64,000 nucleotides of DNA, taken from Alkalibaculum sporogenes. Its GTDB lineage: Bacteria > Bacillota > Clostridia > Eubacteriales > Alkalibacteraceae. Positions within the stretch are counted from its first letter, which is position 1, and each line of letters opens with the position of its first letter. Below are positions 33,006 through 41,890 of this stretch, piece after piece. Made by a program: the position numbers and the translations under genes. The stretch spans positions 1 through 64,000 of the forward strand of contig NZ_WHNX01000009.1 in the NCBI RefSeq assembly GCF_009362815.1, read 5' to 3'. The notes beneath the pieces are model-generated. The model was not told where the DNA came from and ran no database searches. It worked only from the letters and a program-made list of their open reading frames with translations.

Positions 33006-34094
33006 ATGAAAGAGAAGAATATGATATTAGGTTTAGGCACAGTGAGAAAGAAAGTCTTTTTACTTTCTAAATTGGTCGGTGGTATTATAATACTATTTTA
33101 TATGTTTACGCAAGAATTGCCAGTCAACCAGAACAGTGCCTTTTGGATATGGCTAACACTGCTTATTATTGTTGTTACTGGGGTTGATGTACTGCTCGGT
33201 CATTTTATATCAAAGCCGCTTAATTCCATCAACAACACGGCAGATAAAATGGCGCAATTAGATTTTTCCGCACATTGTGAAATAAAAACTAACGATGAAT
33301 TTGGCGAGTTAGCCCATAGTTTGAACGTCATGTTTGCCAATCTTCAGGAAGCACTAAAAAAGCTAGAGATAGCCAATACACAGCTTAAAGAAGACGTTGC
33401 ACAGGAGCGCTTATTGCTAGTACAAAGAAAAGAATTGGTTGATAGTTTGTCTCATGAGATGAAAACTCCTTTAGGTATTATTCGCGCTTATACTGAGGGT
33501 TTAAAAGATGAAACGGACGAAGAAAAAAAACAGCAGTATATGGATGTAATTCTGTCCGCAACAGAGCGTATGAATGGTATGATTGTATCTCTGTTGGATT
33601 TATCCGCATTGGAAGCAGGGGCAATAAAATTATCCGAAGAACGATTTGACTTTATAGAGATTGTTGAAACTGTAGCAGGACGTTTACTTATAGATGCACC
33701 AAGTGTAGATTATCATTTCAGTTATGAATTACCCGAAGAAAATTTTTTTATCCGTGCTGACAAATACCGCATTGAGCAAGTACTTGATAATTTAATTGAA
33801 AATGCCAAAAAGCATGTAAGTGACGAGGGAGAAATAAGACTGGCTGTAACTCATGGAAAAAATATGCTTAGGTTTTCAATTTATAATCAAGGAAAATTGA
33901 TACCTGAAAAAGACTTGCCCAAAATATGGATGAAATTTTATCGCGGAGCAATCCCCCAAAGCGATAGTCGCAGCGGCTCCGGCTTGGGGCTTGCTATAGT
34001 TGCCCAAATCCTATCAATGTATAAAGCTGATTACGGAGTACAAAACTTGCCGAAGGGAGTAGAATTTTATTTTAAATTCCCTACAATAACATGA
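33006..34094 (+). CDS. Sensor histidine kinase
   Basis: This 362-residue membrane kinase has two N-terminal hydrophobic helices (about 14-33 and 43-63) with almost no extracellular part, then a HAMP domain, a dimerisation domain with the phospho-acceptor His in DSLSHEMKTPLG, and a C-terminal ATPase with NLIENAKKHV (N box) and GSGLGLAIVAQ (G box). Such intramembrane kinases of Firmicutes often work with an ABC transporter as stress or antibiotic sensor. The ATG at 33006 is preferred over an upstream TTG because GAGGTG precedes it. Confidence 0.92.
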   Translation: MKEKNMILGLGTVRKKVFLLSKLVGGIIILFYMFTQELPVNQNSAFWIWLTLLIIVVTGVDVLLGHFISKPLNSINNTADKMAQLDFSAHCEIKTNDEFGELAHSLNVMFANLQEALKKLEIANTQLKEDVAQERLLLVQRKELVDSLSHEMKTPLGIIRAYTEGLKDETDEEKKQQYMDVILSATERMNGMIVSLLDLSALEAGAIKLSEERFDFIEIVETVAGRLLIDAPSVDYHFSYELPEENFFIRADKYRIEQVLDNLIENAKKHVSDEGEIRLAVTHGKNMLRFSIYNQGKLIPEKDLPKIWMKFYRGAIPQSDSRSGSGLGLAIVAQILSMYKADYGVQNLPKGVEFYFKFPTIT

Positions 34095-34109
34095 TGATAT
34101 AAACTAAAG

Positions 34110-34152
34110 AAATACCTTGCTTCCCGTCTTGGGGTGGCAAGGTATTTTTTTA
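34110..34152 (+). terminator. Terminator behind the two-component genes
   Basis: AAATACCTTGC (34110-34120) pairs with GCAAGGTATTT (34137-34147) over a 16-base loop, followed by a run of T. The ABC genes further down therefore probably have their own promoter in the 34153-34236 gap. Confidence 0.8.
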
Positions 34153-34236
34153 GTTCACATGGATTTCACAGCTGCCACACTTGAATTTCAATGTATTTTT
34201 ATAAACTAACTATATTAAAAAAGGAGGATGATTTGT

Positions 34237-34389
34237 ATGTTTTTAGGAATGGATTGGTATTGGTGGATTTTTATCGTTGCCCTGTTGTTTATATCTATAC
34301 CGTTTAAGATTAAGTTCATAAAATGGTGGGAAAAACGCCAACAAAGAAAAAAAAATAGTCAAAAAGACAAGTGGGGAGATGATATATGA
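34237..34389 (+). CDS. 50-residue membrane peptide in front of the ABC exporter
   Basis: The frame from ATG 34237 to TGA 34387-34389 encodes 50 residues and has an excellent AAAGGAGG site 9 bases upstream. Residues 7-22 are a hydrophobic, Trp-rich helix (DWYWWIFIVALLFISIP); the rest is strongly basic (KWWEKRQQRKKN) and would stay inside. Its stop overlaps the ATG of the ABC ATPase by ATGA, so the two are translationally coupled. I do not recognise the family; a small accessory or regulatory subunit of the transporter is a reasonable guess. Confidence 0.75.
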   Translation: MFLGMDWYWWIFIVALLFISIPFKIKFIKWWEKRQQRKKNSQKDKWGDDI

Positions 34390-35231
34390 TAAAAGTAAAG
34401 GACTTAACTTTTTCTTATCAAAAGAACAAGCAAACTTTACACGGACTGACTTTTTCGGTATCTGATGGGGAAATTTTTGGATTTTTAGGGCCAAATGGCT
34501 CGGGTAAATCTACAACGCAGAAAATATTGACAGGTATACTAAACGGATACGGGGGTGAAGTGAACCTTTTCAATCAATCAATTGTTATTAAACAAAAAGA
34601 GTTTCAAGAGAAAATTGGCGTGTTGTTTGAGTTCCCATATCTTTATACCAATTTAAGTGCGCTGGATAATTTGAACTATTTTGCTTCTTTTTATCCTAGG
34701 GAGAACTGCCGTGACATCTTTGAATTGTTGGAAATGTTGGATTTCAAAAATGACTATTTAAAAAAACCTGTTTCTTCCTATTCAAAAGGTATGCGTCAAC
34801 GTGTTAGCATGGCGAGAGCACTTTTAAGCAATCCACAGCTTTTGTTTTTAGATGAGCCAACAAGTGGACTAGATCCGTCGGGTGCAGTGTTATTCCGAAA
34901 AATTATTGAGGAAGAAAAGAAAAAAGGCACTACTGTATTTTTAACCACCCATAACATGGTGGATGCTGATTTGTTATGTGATCGGGTGGCCTTTATTGCA
35001 GATGGAGAAATCAAAGCATTGGATACGCCAAAGAAGCTTAAAGAGAAAAACAGTAATCATCAAGCAAAAATAGATTATCTCTATCAAGGAAAGAGTACCA
35101 CCATTACAATCGAGATAGCCGAACTGGGTGGGGGTATTCCATTCCCCCATGATGAGATTATCAGTATTCATTCAAAAGAACCGACTTTAGAGGATATATT
35201 TATCCATTATACAGGGAGGGGATTATCTTAA
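34386..35231 (+). CDS. ABC transporter ATP-binding protein
   Basis: This is a 281-residue ATPase. Walker A is GPNGSGKST (35-43), the signature is YSKGMRQRVSMARAL, Walker B is LLFLDEPTSGLDP, and the switch His lies in FLTTHNM. The C-terminal extension after about residue 215 is typical of ATPases of ABC-2 exporters. It is coupled to the small peptide upstream and shares one base with the permease downstream. A drug or antimicrobial-peptide exporter is likely, given the adjacent two-component system. Confidence 0.93.
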   Translation: MIKVKDLTFSYQKNKQTLHGLTFSVSDGEIFGFLGPNGSGKSTTQKILTGILNGYGGEVNLFNQSIVIKQKEFQEKIGVLFEFPYLYTNLSALDNLNYFASFYPRENCRDIFELLEMLDFKNDYLKKPVSSYSKGMRQRVSMARALLSNPQLLFLDEPTSGLDPSGAVLFRKIIEEEKKKGTTVFLTTHNMVDADLLCDRVAFIADGEIKALDTPKKLKEKNSNHQAKIDYLYQGKSTTITIEIAELGGGIPFPHDEIISIHSKEPTLEDIFIHYTGRGLS

Positions 35232-36223
35232 TGTGGCGCGGTTTCATTTCTATACTTAAAAAAGATTTCAAACTAATACTGTCTAGCAAGTTCTTTTTAC
35301 TTGCCCTCGGATCTCTAATTCTATATTCCTGTTATATCAATTTTGTTTATGTAAAATTAGACCAGGACATATATCCTGTTTATATTTACGATCCAATGAA
35401 CACACATACTAGAGTATCTTCTGAAGTCACTCAGGTTGATACTATAGAAGATTTAAAGGAGAAATACTCGGATGGCTACTCTGTTGGTATTGACGCTTCT
35501 AGCATCGAATCGGAAATTGTTATAGTTACATCGGGGATAACCAGTACTGATAATTTTCGTGCTGCCTACGCGCTTTCACTGCTGTCTCCAGAAAGCAGCT
35601 ACACAGTAGAGAATATAGGTCAAAACGATAAGGAAATGAAAAACCGACGGGAAATTACCTCTGAATTCTTGTTTTTTGAATTGGCGGCAGTTGGCTTTTT
35701 AGGCTTGGCATCTTTGATATTTAAAGAAAAGCAAATGGGAGTCATTCGTGTGCATGGCATACTCCCTGTAAACAAATCTGCCTTTATCATTTCAAAGCTC
35801 TGTCTATTTCTGCTGTCTGATCTCGTTTTTACATGTTTGCTTTCAATCATAAATCTAGGGTTATCGGCGGGATGGAATGTATTGCCTGTTGTATTCATTC
35901 AAGCAGGAATCCTTTCCATAATTATGGCTTTGGCAGGCTTATATTGTGCTATACGAGTCCCAGATTTTAAACAGTTTTCTTTGCTATATCTTGTACTGGC
36001 AATTTTTATTACTACGCCTGTTTTTCTTGCGGCGCAGACGAATATTAATTGGAACTGGATAAATTATCATCCCATGTATCACCTATTTATGGGAATGAAA
36101 AACTCGTATTTTTCGACTCCGTCCGTTGGAAGCAGTTATTATTTAGTCTGTGCGTTGGCAATTGTATTGCTGTTCCTGCTCGTACACCGAGCGCTTACTC
36201 ATGAGATGGCAAAGGAGGGATAA
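35231..36223 (+). CDS. ABC-2 type permease (first subunit)
   Basis: This 330-residue protein has one N-terminal membrane helix (about 21-41), an external domain of about 110 residues, and five more helices from residue 155 on, the usual ABC-2 layout. FKEKQMGVIRVHGILPVNKS is the conserved cytoplasmic coupling segment. It works as a heteromer with the next permease. Its ATG overlaps the ATPase stop by one base. Confidence 0.87.
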   Translation: MWRGFISILKKDFKLILSSKFFLLALGSLILYSCYINFVYVKLDQDIYPVYIYDPMNTHTRVSSEVTQVDTIEDLKEKYSDGYSVGIDASSIESEIVIVTSGITSTDNFRAAYALSLLSPESSYTVENIGQNDKEMKNRREITSEFLFFELAAVGFLGLASLIFKEKQMGVIRVHGILPVNKSAFIISKLCLFLLSDLVFTCLLSIINLGLSAGWNVLPVVFIQAGILSIIMALAGLYCAIRVPDFKQFSLLYLVLAIFITTPVFLAAQTNINWNWINYHPMYHLFMGMKNSYFSTPSVGSSYYLVCALAIVLLFLLVHRALTHEMAKEG

Positions 36224-36224
36224 A

Positions 36225-37241
36225 ATGAAAGGCATAAAATATCAACTTAAAAACATACGTAGGGATAAAATATGTATCATTTCATTTTTGCTACCTGTAA
36301 TAGTAGGTTTGGCAATTAACATGCTTTCAGGAGTGAGTTTTTCTTCTTTAAGTGAAACATCCTTTGGTATCGTGAAAAATGATCTTTCCCATAAGTCTGT
36401 CCAGTGGCTGCAAAGCAATGGAAGTATAGCGGAGTTTGAGAATGTGGACGAATTAAAGGCCAGTGTACTTGATCCCGCTTCTGAAATGATTGGGGTTCTA
36501 CGAGATGAAAATGGTATAAAAACATTTTTGTCTGGAGATGAGCTGCAAATAAACAGGATTATCGGGAACACACTTCCAAAACTCTATGCTGAACGTGAGG
36601 CTGTAGTAGCCTCGATAATAAGGGTTATCCCCGCCGCCAATAGCAATGATGGGATGAAATCACTGCTGATCGTTATAACGATGGTTACTGCTATGTTTAT
36701 GGGATGTACCTTTAACGCCATGAGTATGATTGGAGAAAAGGAAGATGGCATAGCTTTCATCAATGAAGTGCTGCCTATGACAAGAACGGATTTTATTGCG
36801 CAAAAAGTTTTTTTAGGGTTTAGTGGGGGAGTTTTAGCTACTATTCTTACAGCTTTAACTTGCATAAGAGTTGAGTCAGGACATATCTTTTTGTTGTTAC
36901 TAATTATCATATTGTCTGCTTTTATTTCAGCGTTGGCGGGATTATATATCGGGCATTTTGCAAATGGTCTGATGGGAGGCATTACTTACATCAAAATCCT
37001 AATGATTTTATTCCTAGCTCCACCAATCATAACATATTTGGTAGTTCCGGCAGGCAGTACCCTACATTTGTTATCATATCTTCTGCCGTCTAGCGCGACA
37101 TTTTATGGGCTTATGGATATGTTAAACGGACAAGTACAGAATATCGAAATAAGCATTATCGCATTGTTGGTGCATTGCATTGTATGGCTCTTACTGTTCT
37201 TTATTTTGGAAAACCACAGGTATAAAAAATCATTGGTATAA
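36225..37241 (+). CDS. ABC-2 type permease (second subunit)
   Basis: This 338-residue permease has the same layout as its neighbour: helix at about 15-33, a polar external domain, then five helices. The coupling segment reads GEKEDGIAFINEVLPMTRTD. ATG 36225 with AAAGGAGGG is chosen; the open frame extends upstream inside the previous gene without an RBS. The start MKGIKYQLKNIRRDK resembles permeases often annotated as fluoroquinolone exporters; I regard that substrate as unproven. Confidence 0.87.
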   Translation: MKGIKYQLKNIRRDKICIISFLLPVIVGLAINMLSGVSFSSLSETSFGIVKNDLSHKSVQWLQSNGSIAEFENVDELKASVLDPASEMIGVLRDENGIKTFLSGDELQINRIIGNTLPKLYAEREAVVASIIRVIPAANSNDGMKSLLIVITMVTAMFMGCTFNAMSMIGEKEDGIAFINEVLPMTRTDFIAQKVFLGFSGGVLATILTALTCIRVESGHIFLLLLIIILSAFISALAGLYIGHFANGLMGGITYIKILMILFLAPPIITYLVVPAGSTLHLLSYLLPSSATFYGLMDMLNGQVQNIEISIIALLVHCIVWLLLFFILENHRYKKSLV

Positions 37242-37400
37242 ATTGAAGAACTGGCCGTTGTCTGTTGTATAAATCATTAGTTAAAACACCGGACTGGACA
37301 GCGGTCAGAAACAACAATCAAACCCCTGTTTTCTCTTAAAATAGGATTGCAGGGACGTGATAAAATTTAAAGCATGCTTAGTTATGTTATTTGATGATTT

Positions 37401-37748
37401 TTAAAAGTATTCCAAGCTAGTGGAACAGAGCATTTCAAGATGTTTTTCTTTTTCATTTTGCGACAAGTTAGTTAAACTATTAACATGCTCTGTTGAAGCT
37501 TGATTTACCGTGGCATAAAAGCTTTCCACAGCGTTGGCTGTAAGGTTATCTATCGGTTTAATATTGTTGGTATTGAAAAAATTAAATCCGTCGGTGCTAA
37601 GAGATTCGGTATTTATTTCATATACACAATTTATAATATTAACAACCTTTTCATAAGGCAAAACATATTTTATATACGCATCACTTTTTACTTGTCTGTA
37701 ATTATCATTGATCAGATAATTTTCGTCATTGGCAATCATTATCCCCAA
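37401..37748 (-). CDS. Hypothetical protein, possibly a gene remnant
   Basis: This 115-residue open frame has a plausible amino acid composition (YEKVVNIINCVYEINTESL, EHVNSLTNLSQNEKEKHLE) and no membrane segment, but only a weak GGGGAT site touching the start. It may be the C-terminal piece of a decayed gene. No family is recognised. The remaining bases of 37242-37875 show nothing else. Confidence 0.35.
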   Translation of the reverse strand: MGIMIANDENYLINDNYRQVKSDAYIKYVLPYEKVVNIINCVYEINTESLSTDGFNFFNTNNIKPIDNLTANAVESFYATVNQASTEHVNSLTNLSQNEKEKHLEMLCSTSLEYF

Positions 37749-37875
37749 TATTATCTTACATATTCTAATATACCTTATGGTAGTGAAAATAATGTGGCTT
37801 TTCTAGCCATATGAGAGCCTAATAATTTATAGAAATGTATAAGAGAAATATCATAATATAAATTTTAAAGACAGG

Positions 37876-37904
37876 TTGCAATATGTATTATTGTACGCTA
37901 TAAT
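37876..37904 (+). promoter_or_regulatory. Sigma-70 promoter of the amino-sugar operon
   Basis: TTGCAA (37876-37881) and TATAAT (37899-37904) are 17 bases apart. The predicted start near 37911 lies at the edge of the 20-bp palindrome at 37913. Confidence 0.75.
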
Positions 37905-37912
37905 AAACTTAA

Positions 37913-37932
37913 TATATTAACATGTTAATATA
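37913..37932. promoter_or_regulatory. Candidate operator of the NagR-like repressor
   Basis: TATATTAACATGTTAATATA is a perfect 20-bp palindrome at the predicted transcription start of the amino-sugar operon. Its half TGTTAATATA recurs at 45314-45323 upstream of the GntR/UTRA regulator gene, which suggests that this regulator binds both sites. Confidence 0.6.
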
Positions 37933-37985
37933 ACAACACAAACAAAATAATTCTTATTTAGTACTTAGTACGGGGGGGTGAAGAA

Positions 37986-38924
37986 ATAGAGATATTAAAT
38001 TACAATCAAAGATATGAAAATGAAGTAGTCAATTTATGGAATAAAACTTTGACTGCAGATCCCATTACAGTTTTTAAGTTTCGCAAGCAAGCATTATTTG
38101 ACGATAATTTTGATATAGATCTTTGTTACATAGCGATAGAGAATGATTGCGTGGTAGGATTTGTATTGGCAACTAAAAGAAAATTTCCATATCTTGAAAG
38201 AGGGCTGGAGCCTACGCTGGGATGGATTAATGTCCTGTTTGTAGATGAAAACTATAGAAGGAAAGGTATTGGAGAGGCTCTGGTTAAACATGCTGAGGTT
38301 ACATTGAAATCAATGGGTGCTGAAACCATTACTCTTGGAGCATATAGTCCAAATTATTTTTTCCCCGGCGTTGACAAAGAGAACTATAGTGATGCACTGA
38401 ATTTTTTCGAAGAAATGGGTTATCAAGCAGGAAAAGAAAGTTATTCTATGAGCAAGGATTTACATGGCTATAAAATGAGCAGAGAAACATTGAATAAATT
38501 ATTTAAAGCACAAGAGGCCGGATTCTCATTTGTAAATTTTGAATATAAATATGCTTTGGAACTGCTGGAATTTTTAAAAGATGAATTTGGTGGGGGTTGG
38601 AAAAGAAATGCTTTAATCTCCATGCAGAATAACACAGCACAGGATTGCATACTTATTGTTCTAAATCTCGAAGGAAAAATTGTAGGATTTTGCATGCGAA
38701 TGATTGATGGAAATCCAATGCGGTTTGGTCCATTTGGCATAAAAGGAGAGGTAAGAAATTACGGAATAGGTGGTATATTGTTTGATATTATGCAGTTGGA
38801 AATGGAAAAAAGAGGAATATATCATATGTATTTTGTTTCCACTGATGTACCGGGAAGAAGATTTTATGAAAGGCACGGTCTTAAGGTTTTTAGGACATTT
38901 ATAGATTATCAAAAAAAAATTTAG
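37986..38924 (+). CDS. Tandem GNAT N-acetyltransferase, probable AUA start
   Basis: About 312 residues with two GNAT domains. The first (about 1-145) has the acetyl-CoA loop in YRRKGIGEALVKHAE, the second (about 165-310) in VRNYGIGGILFDIMQ. The first strand, EILNYNQRYENEVVNLWNKT, lies upstream of the only canonical start in the frame (TTG 38049), which has no RBS. The frame is open back to a TAG at 37959 and contains no ATG, GTG or TTG, but an ATA at 37986 sits 7 bases behind a run of seven G that serves as RBS. Start by AUA is therefore the best reading. It is the first gene of an operon for acetylated amino sugars. Confidence 0.75.
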   Translation: MEILNYNQRYENEVVNLWNKTLTADPITVFKFRKQALFDDNFDIDLCYIAIENDCVVGFVLATKRKFPYLERGLEPTLGWINVLFVDENYRRKGIGEALVKHAEVTLKSMGAETITLGAYSPNYFFPGVDKENYSDALNFFEEMGYQAGKESYSMSKDLHGYKMSRETLNKLFKAQEAGFSFVNFEYKYALELLEFLKDEFGGGWKRNALISMQNNTAQDCILIVLNLEGKIVGFCMRMIDGNPMRFGPFGIKGEVRNYGIGGILFDIMQLEMEKRGIYHMYFVSTDVPGRRFYERHGLKVFRTFIDYQKKI

Positions 38925-38932
38925 GAGAGCAT

Positions 38933-39613
38933 ATGAGCGAATTAAAACGAGTTGTAAGTATTGGTGCACATTCTTTGGATGCGGAGATTTTGGGTGGTTC
39001 TATTATGTTGAAATATGCAAAACAAGGAGCACATTGCACATATATTCATGTAACACAAGGACGTTTGGAAGATCCTGATGCTACTCAGGAAGAAAAGGAT
39101 GCATATTTAAAAGAGCTGTTAAATCAAAATAAACGTGCAGCTGAAAGATTACAAGGAGATACAATTTGGCTTGGGTATGTTTCCAATAATATGCCTTCAG
39201 CCGATGAATTTTCTGCTAGACTTGAACAATATTTTATCGATGAAAAAGTAGACTTAGTGATTACGCACTGGCGTGGTTCTATGCATCCTCGCCATATTAA
39301 TACCCATGATGCAGTGACTACCGCAGTGAAGCGGCTTCGAGAAAAGGGAAGTCTCATCCGTTTGATTTATGGTGAAAATTTTGAAGATTTAGTTGGTTTC
39401 ATTCCTCAAGCGTACTTCAAGCTTGAGCAAAATGAAATTGATCAATGGTATTCAAGTCTACGAGAATATTCTGTTTTTCAAGGAGAAATTAATGATTTTC
39501 CGTATTACCCATACTATTCAACCCTTGGAAAGGTACGCCAGATAGAATCCAATAATGATGGATATACCGTTGCTTATATGTATGCCAGTTTGATTGAGAA
39601 TAAATTATGGTGA
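38933..39613 (+). CDS. PIG-L/LmbE-family deacetylase
   Basis: This is a 226-residue zinc-dependent N-acetylglucosaminyl deacetylase-like protein. AHSLDAE near residue 12 gives the first zinc His and catalytic Asp in place of the usual PHPDDE, and RGSMHPRHINTHDAV supplies the second His pair. The family removes acetyl groups from GlcNAc-containing conjugates. With GNAT, murQ, nagA and nagB it may process an imported amino-sugar disaccharide. It lies 8 bases behind the GNAT gene with AGGAGAG, and its end overlaps murQ. Confidence 0.85.
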   Translation: MSELKRVVSIGAHSLDAEILGGSIMLKYAKQGAHCTYIHVTQGRLEDPDATQEEKDAYLKELLNQNKRAAERLQGDTIWLGYVSNNMPSADEFSARLEQYFIDEKVDLVITHWRGSMHPRHINTHDAVTTAVKRLREKGSLIRLIYGENFEDLVGFIPQAYFKLEQNEIDQWYSSLREYSVFQGEINDFPYYPYYSTLGKVRQIESNNDGYTVAYMYASLIENKLW

Positions 39614-40515
39614 TGAAAATGGATAAAATAGAGATAAATCATTTAAAAACAGAAAATCGTAATTCTAGAACTATGAATTTGGATATGATGTCTACTATGG
39701 AATTGTTACATATTATGAATGAGGAAGATCAAAAAGTAATCAATACTATTAAAGAAGCCTTGCCTCAAATTGAAAAAAGTATTCAGATAGTGATTCGTGC
39801 TCTTAATCAAAAGGGCAGGCTTATATATATGGGTGCAGGAACAAGCGGTAGACTGGGAATTTTAGATGCTGTGGAGTGTGTTCCAACATTTTCTACCAAG
39901 GATGAAGTGATTGGTATTATTGCAGGAGGACAAAAAGCTTTTGTAAAGGCGGTAGAAGGGGCAGAAGACTCTGAGAATTTAGCTGCTAAAGATTTAGATA
40001 AACTTCATGTCTGTGAAAATGATGTTGTCGTAGCCATTGCTGCATCAGGAAGAACTCCATATACTATTGGTGCATTGAAACATGCTAAAAAAAAGAATGT
40101 TCAATGTATCAGTATAACCTGTAATAAAAATTCTATATTATCCAAATACGCAGATGTAGCAATTGAAGTGGATGCAGGTCCTGAGGTGTTGACTGGTTCT
40201 ACCCGATTGAAAGCAGGAACTTGTCAAAAAATTATATTAAATATGATTTCAACTGCTTCTATGGTGGGAATTGGAAAAGTATATGGGAATTTAATGGTAG
40301 ATATGAAAGCTACAAATCTTAAACTTATGGAAAGAGCAAAGCGAATTGTTATGGAAAGTACTGGTTGCGATATTGACATCGCTGCTAGGATGTTGGAATT
40401 AACAGATTATAATAGCAAAGTGGCCATTGTTATGATTTTGACTGGAATTACAAAAGAAGAAGCCTTAATTCGAATTACAGAAAACCATGGTTTTATACGA
40501 AAGTGTATTTCATAA
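39607..40515 (+). CDS. murQ: N-acetylmuramic acid 6-phosphate etherase
   Basis: This 302-residue SIS-fold enzyme splits MurNAc 6-phosphate into GlcNAc 6-phosphate and D-lactate, a key step of cell-wall sugar salvage. The N-terminal pattern HLKTENRNSRTMNLDMMSTME, the sugar-phosphate loop GAGTSGRLGILDAVE and KAGTCQKIILNMISTASM are those of MurQ; Glu in AVEC is the probable acid/base. The start overlaps the deacetylase stop; ATGs at 39613 and 39619 are also possible. The product feeds NagA and NagB of the same operon. Confidence 0.92.
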   Translation: MVMKMDKIEINHLKTENRNSRTMNLDMMSTMELLHIMNEEDQKVINTIKEALPQIEKSIQIVIRALNQKGRLIYMGAGTSGRLGILDAVECVPTFSTKDEVIGIIAGGQKAFVKAVEGAEDSENLAAKDLDKLHVCENDVVVAIAASGRTPYTIGALKHAKKKNVQCISITCNKNSILSKYADVAIEVDAGPEVLTGSTRLKAGTCQKIILNMISTASMVGIGKVYGNLMVDMKATNLKLMERAKRIVMESTGCDIDIAARMLELTDYNSKVAIVMILTGITKEEALIRITENHGFIRKCIS

Positions 40516-40562
40516 CAATAAGATAGAAGCACAAAGAATCTTAAAAAAGGAAGGAGAAAGAA

Positions 40563-41051
40563 ATGTCAAAGACATATGTAAGAGTAGATGACCGTCTGAT
40601 TCATGGTCAAACAATTGTTGCGTGGTGTCCCACACTTTCAATTAAGGAAATCATTGCAATAGATGATGAAAGTGCAAAGAATTCTACACTAAAATCTATT
40701 ATGAAAATGGGGGTTCCTCCTAGTTACAATACACATATTGTAACTACAGAAGAAGCTAAAACACTGCTCACACAGGAGACAAGGGGGAATCGTCTAGTCA
40801 TAGTAAAATATCCACGAATATTACCCGATATTGCAGAAGAAATCATGTGTGTTGAATCAATTGTATTAGGGAATATTGCAAAACGTGAGGATACAATTCA
40901 CAAAGTAAGTGGTGCAACAGGTATTTTCTACTTAAGTGATAATGATGTGACTATAATGGATGGTTTGACTTCCAAGGGAATAGATGTATTTTTTCAACAG
41001 TTACCAAATACTTCAAGAACTAATTGGGCAGCATTTAAAAAATCATTATAG
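40563..41051 (+). CDS. Mannose-family PTS EIIB
   Basis: This 162-residue phosphocarrier has the phosphorylated His14 in VRVDDRLIHGQT, the hallmark of mannose/sorbose-type IIB proteins. It accepts phosphate from EIIA and passes it to the sugar during passage through the IIC-IID channel. The PTS cluster lies directly behind murQ, so the sugar is probably MurNAc, GlcNAc or a disaccharide of them. The RBS is AAGGAG. Confidence 0.93.
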   Translation: MSKTYVRVDDRLIHGQTIVAWCPTLSIKEIIAIDDESAKNSTLKSIMKMGVPPSYNTHIVTTEEAKTLLTQETRGNRLVIVKYPRILPDIAEEIMCVESIVLGNIAKREDTIHKVSGATGIFYLSDNDVTIMDGLTSKGIDVFFQQLPNTSRTNWAAFKKSL

Positions 41052-41100
41052 AAAAATTAATAGAGGTAAATTAAAAGAGGGAATTTAAAAGGAGGAAAAT

Positions 41101-41889
41101 ATGGAAACTTATCAAATTATTCTGATTGCTTTATTTGTATATCTAGGTTCAATTGGTTCTATCATTGGTAACACCATGGGATGGTATACTTTGGGAAGAC
41201 CTTTGGTTGCATCACTTGTAGTGGGAGTCATTTTAGGAGATGTGCAAACTGCGATGATCGTAGGTATTCCACTTCAGATCATGTATATGGGTAATGTTAC
41301 ACCAGGTGGTGCAGTTGCATGGGACTTATCTTATGCTACTTATATCGGTGTCGCTGGTGCAATTGTATTTGGTATTGGTTTAGATACGGCTCAAACCATT
41401 GGCCTAGCTGTAGTTTTTGCAGGTATAGGCGGGTTAGTAGGTCAAATTATGTGGAATGTTTCTTATGCAGCAAACCTACCATTAAACCGTGTAGCCAATA
41501 AGTACGCAGAAGTAGGAGAGACTAAAAAAATGTTTATTCCCAATGTTGTGATGGGGCAATCCATTGGTTTTGCATGTCGTTTCATTCCTGCAATTATTGT
41601 TTTGACTTCTATGACAGCAGCATCTGCTCAATCTGATTTCGCCGCTATTATACCAGGCTGGGTTACAACAGCATTGGGTGTCTTTGGGGGAATGATGGCT
41701 TCACTAGGAATGGGAATTATTCTATCATTTTTGCTAAAGAAAAATTATCATATAGTCATTTTTCTCGCTGGTTTCGTACTTGTTACATATTTTAGTCTAA
41801 GTACAATGGCAGTCGCTGTAGTAGCAATTATCACAGCAATTTTGTATTATGTTGCTGTTTCAAACATTGATAAGAAAGGGGTGGCTTAA
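41101..41889 (+). CDS. Mannose-family PTS EIIC
   Basis: This is a 262-residue membrane subunit with about seven helices. Family features are the early GWYTLGRPLVASLVVGVILGD and IVGIPLQIMYMGNVTPGGAVAWD. It forms the sugar path together with EIID, which starts two bases later. The RBS is AAGGAGG. Confidence 0.93.
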   Translation: METYQIILIALFVYLGSIGSIIGNTMGWYTLGRPLVASLVVGVILGDVQTAMIVGIPLQIMYMGNVTPGGAVAWDLSYATYIGVAGAIVFGIGLDTAQTIGLAVVFAGIGGLVGQIMWNVSYAANLPLNRVANKYAEVGETKKMFIPNVVMGQSIGFACRFIPAIIVLTSMTAASAQSDFAAIIPGWVTTALGVFGGMMASLGMGIILSFLLKKNYHIVIFLAGFVLVTYFSLSTMAVAVVAIITAILYYVAVSNIDKKGVA

Positions 41890-41890
41890 A

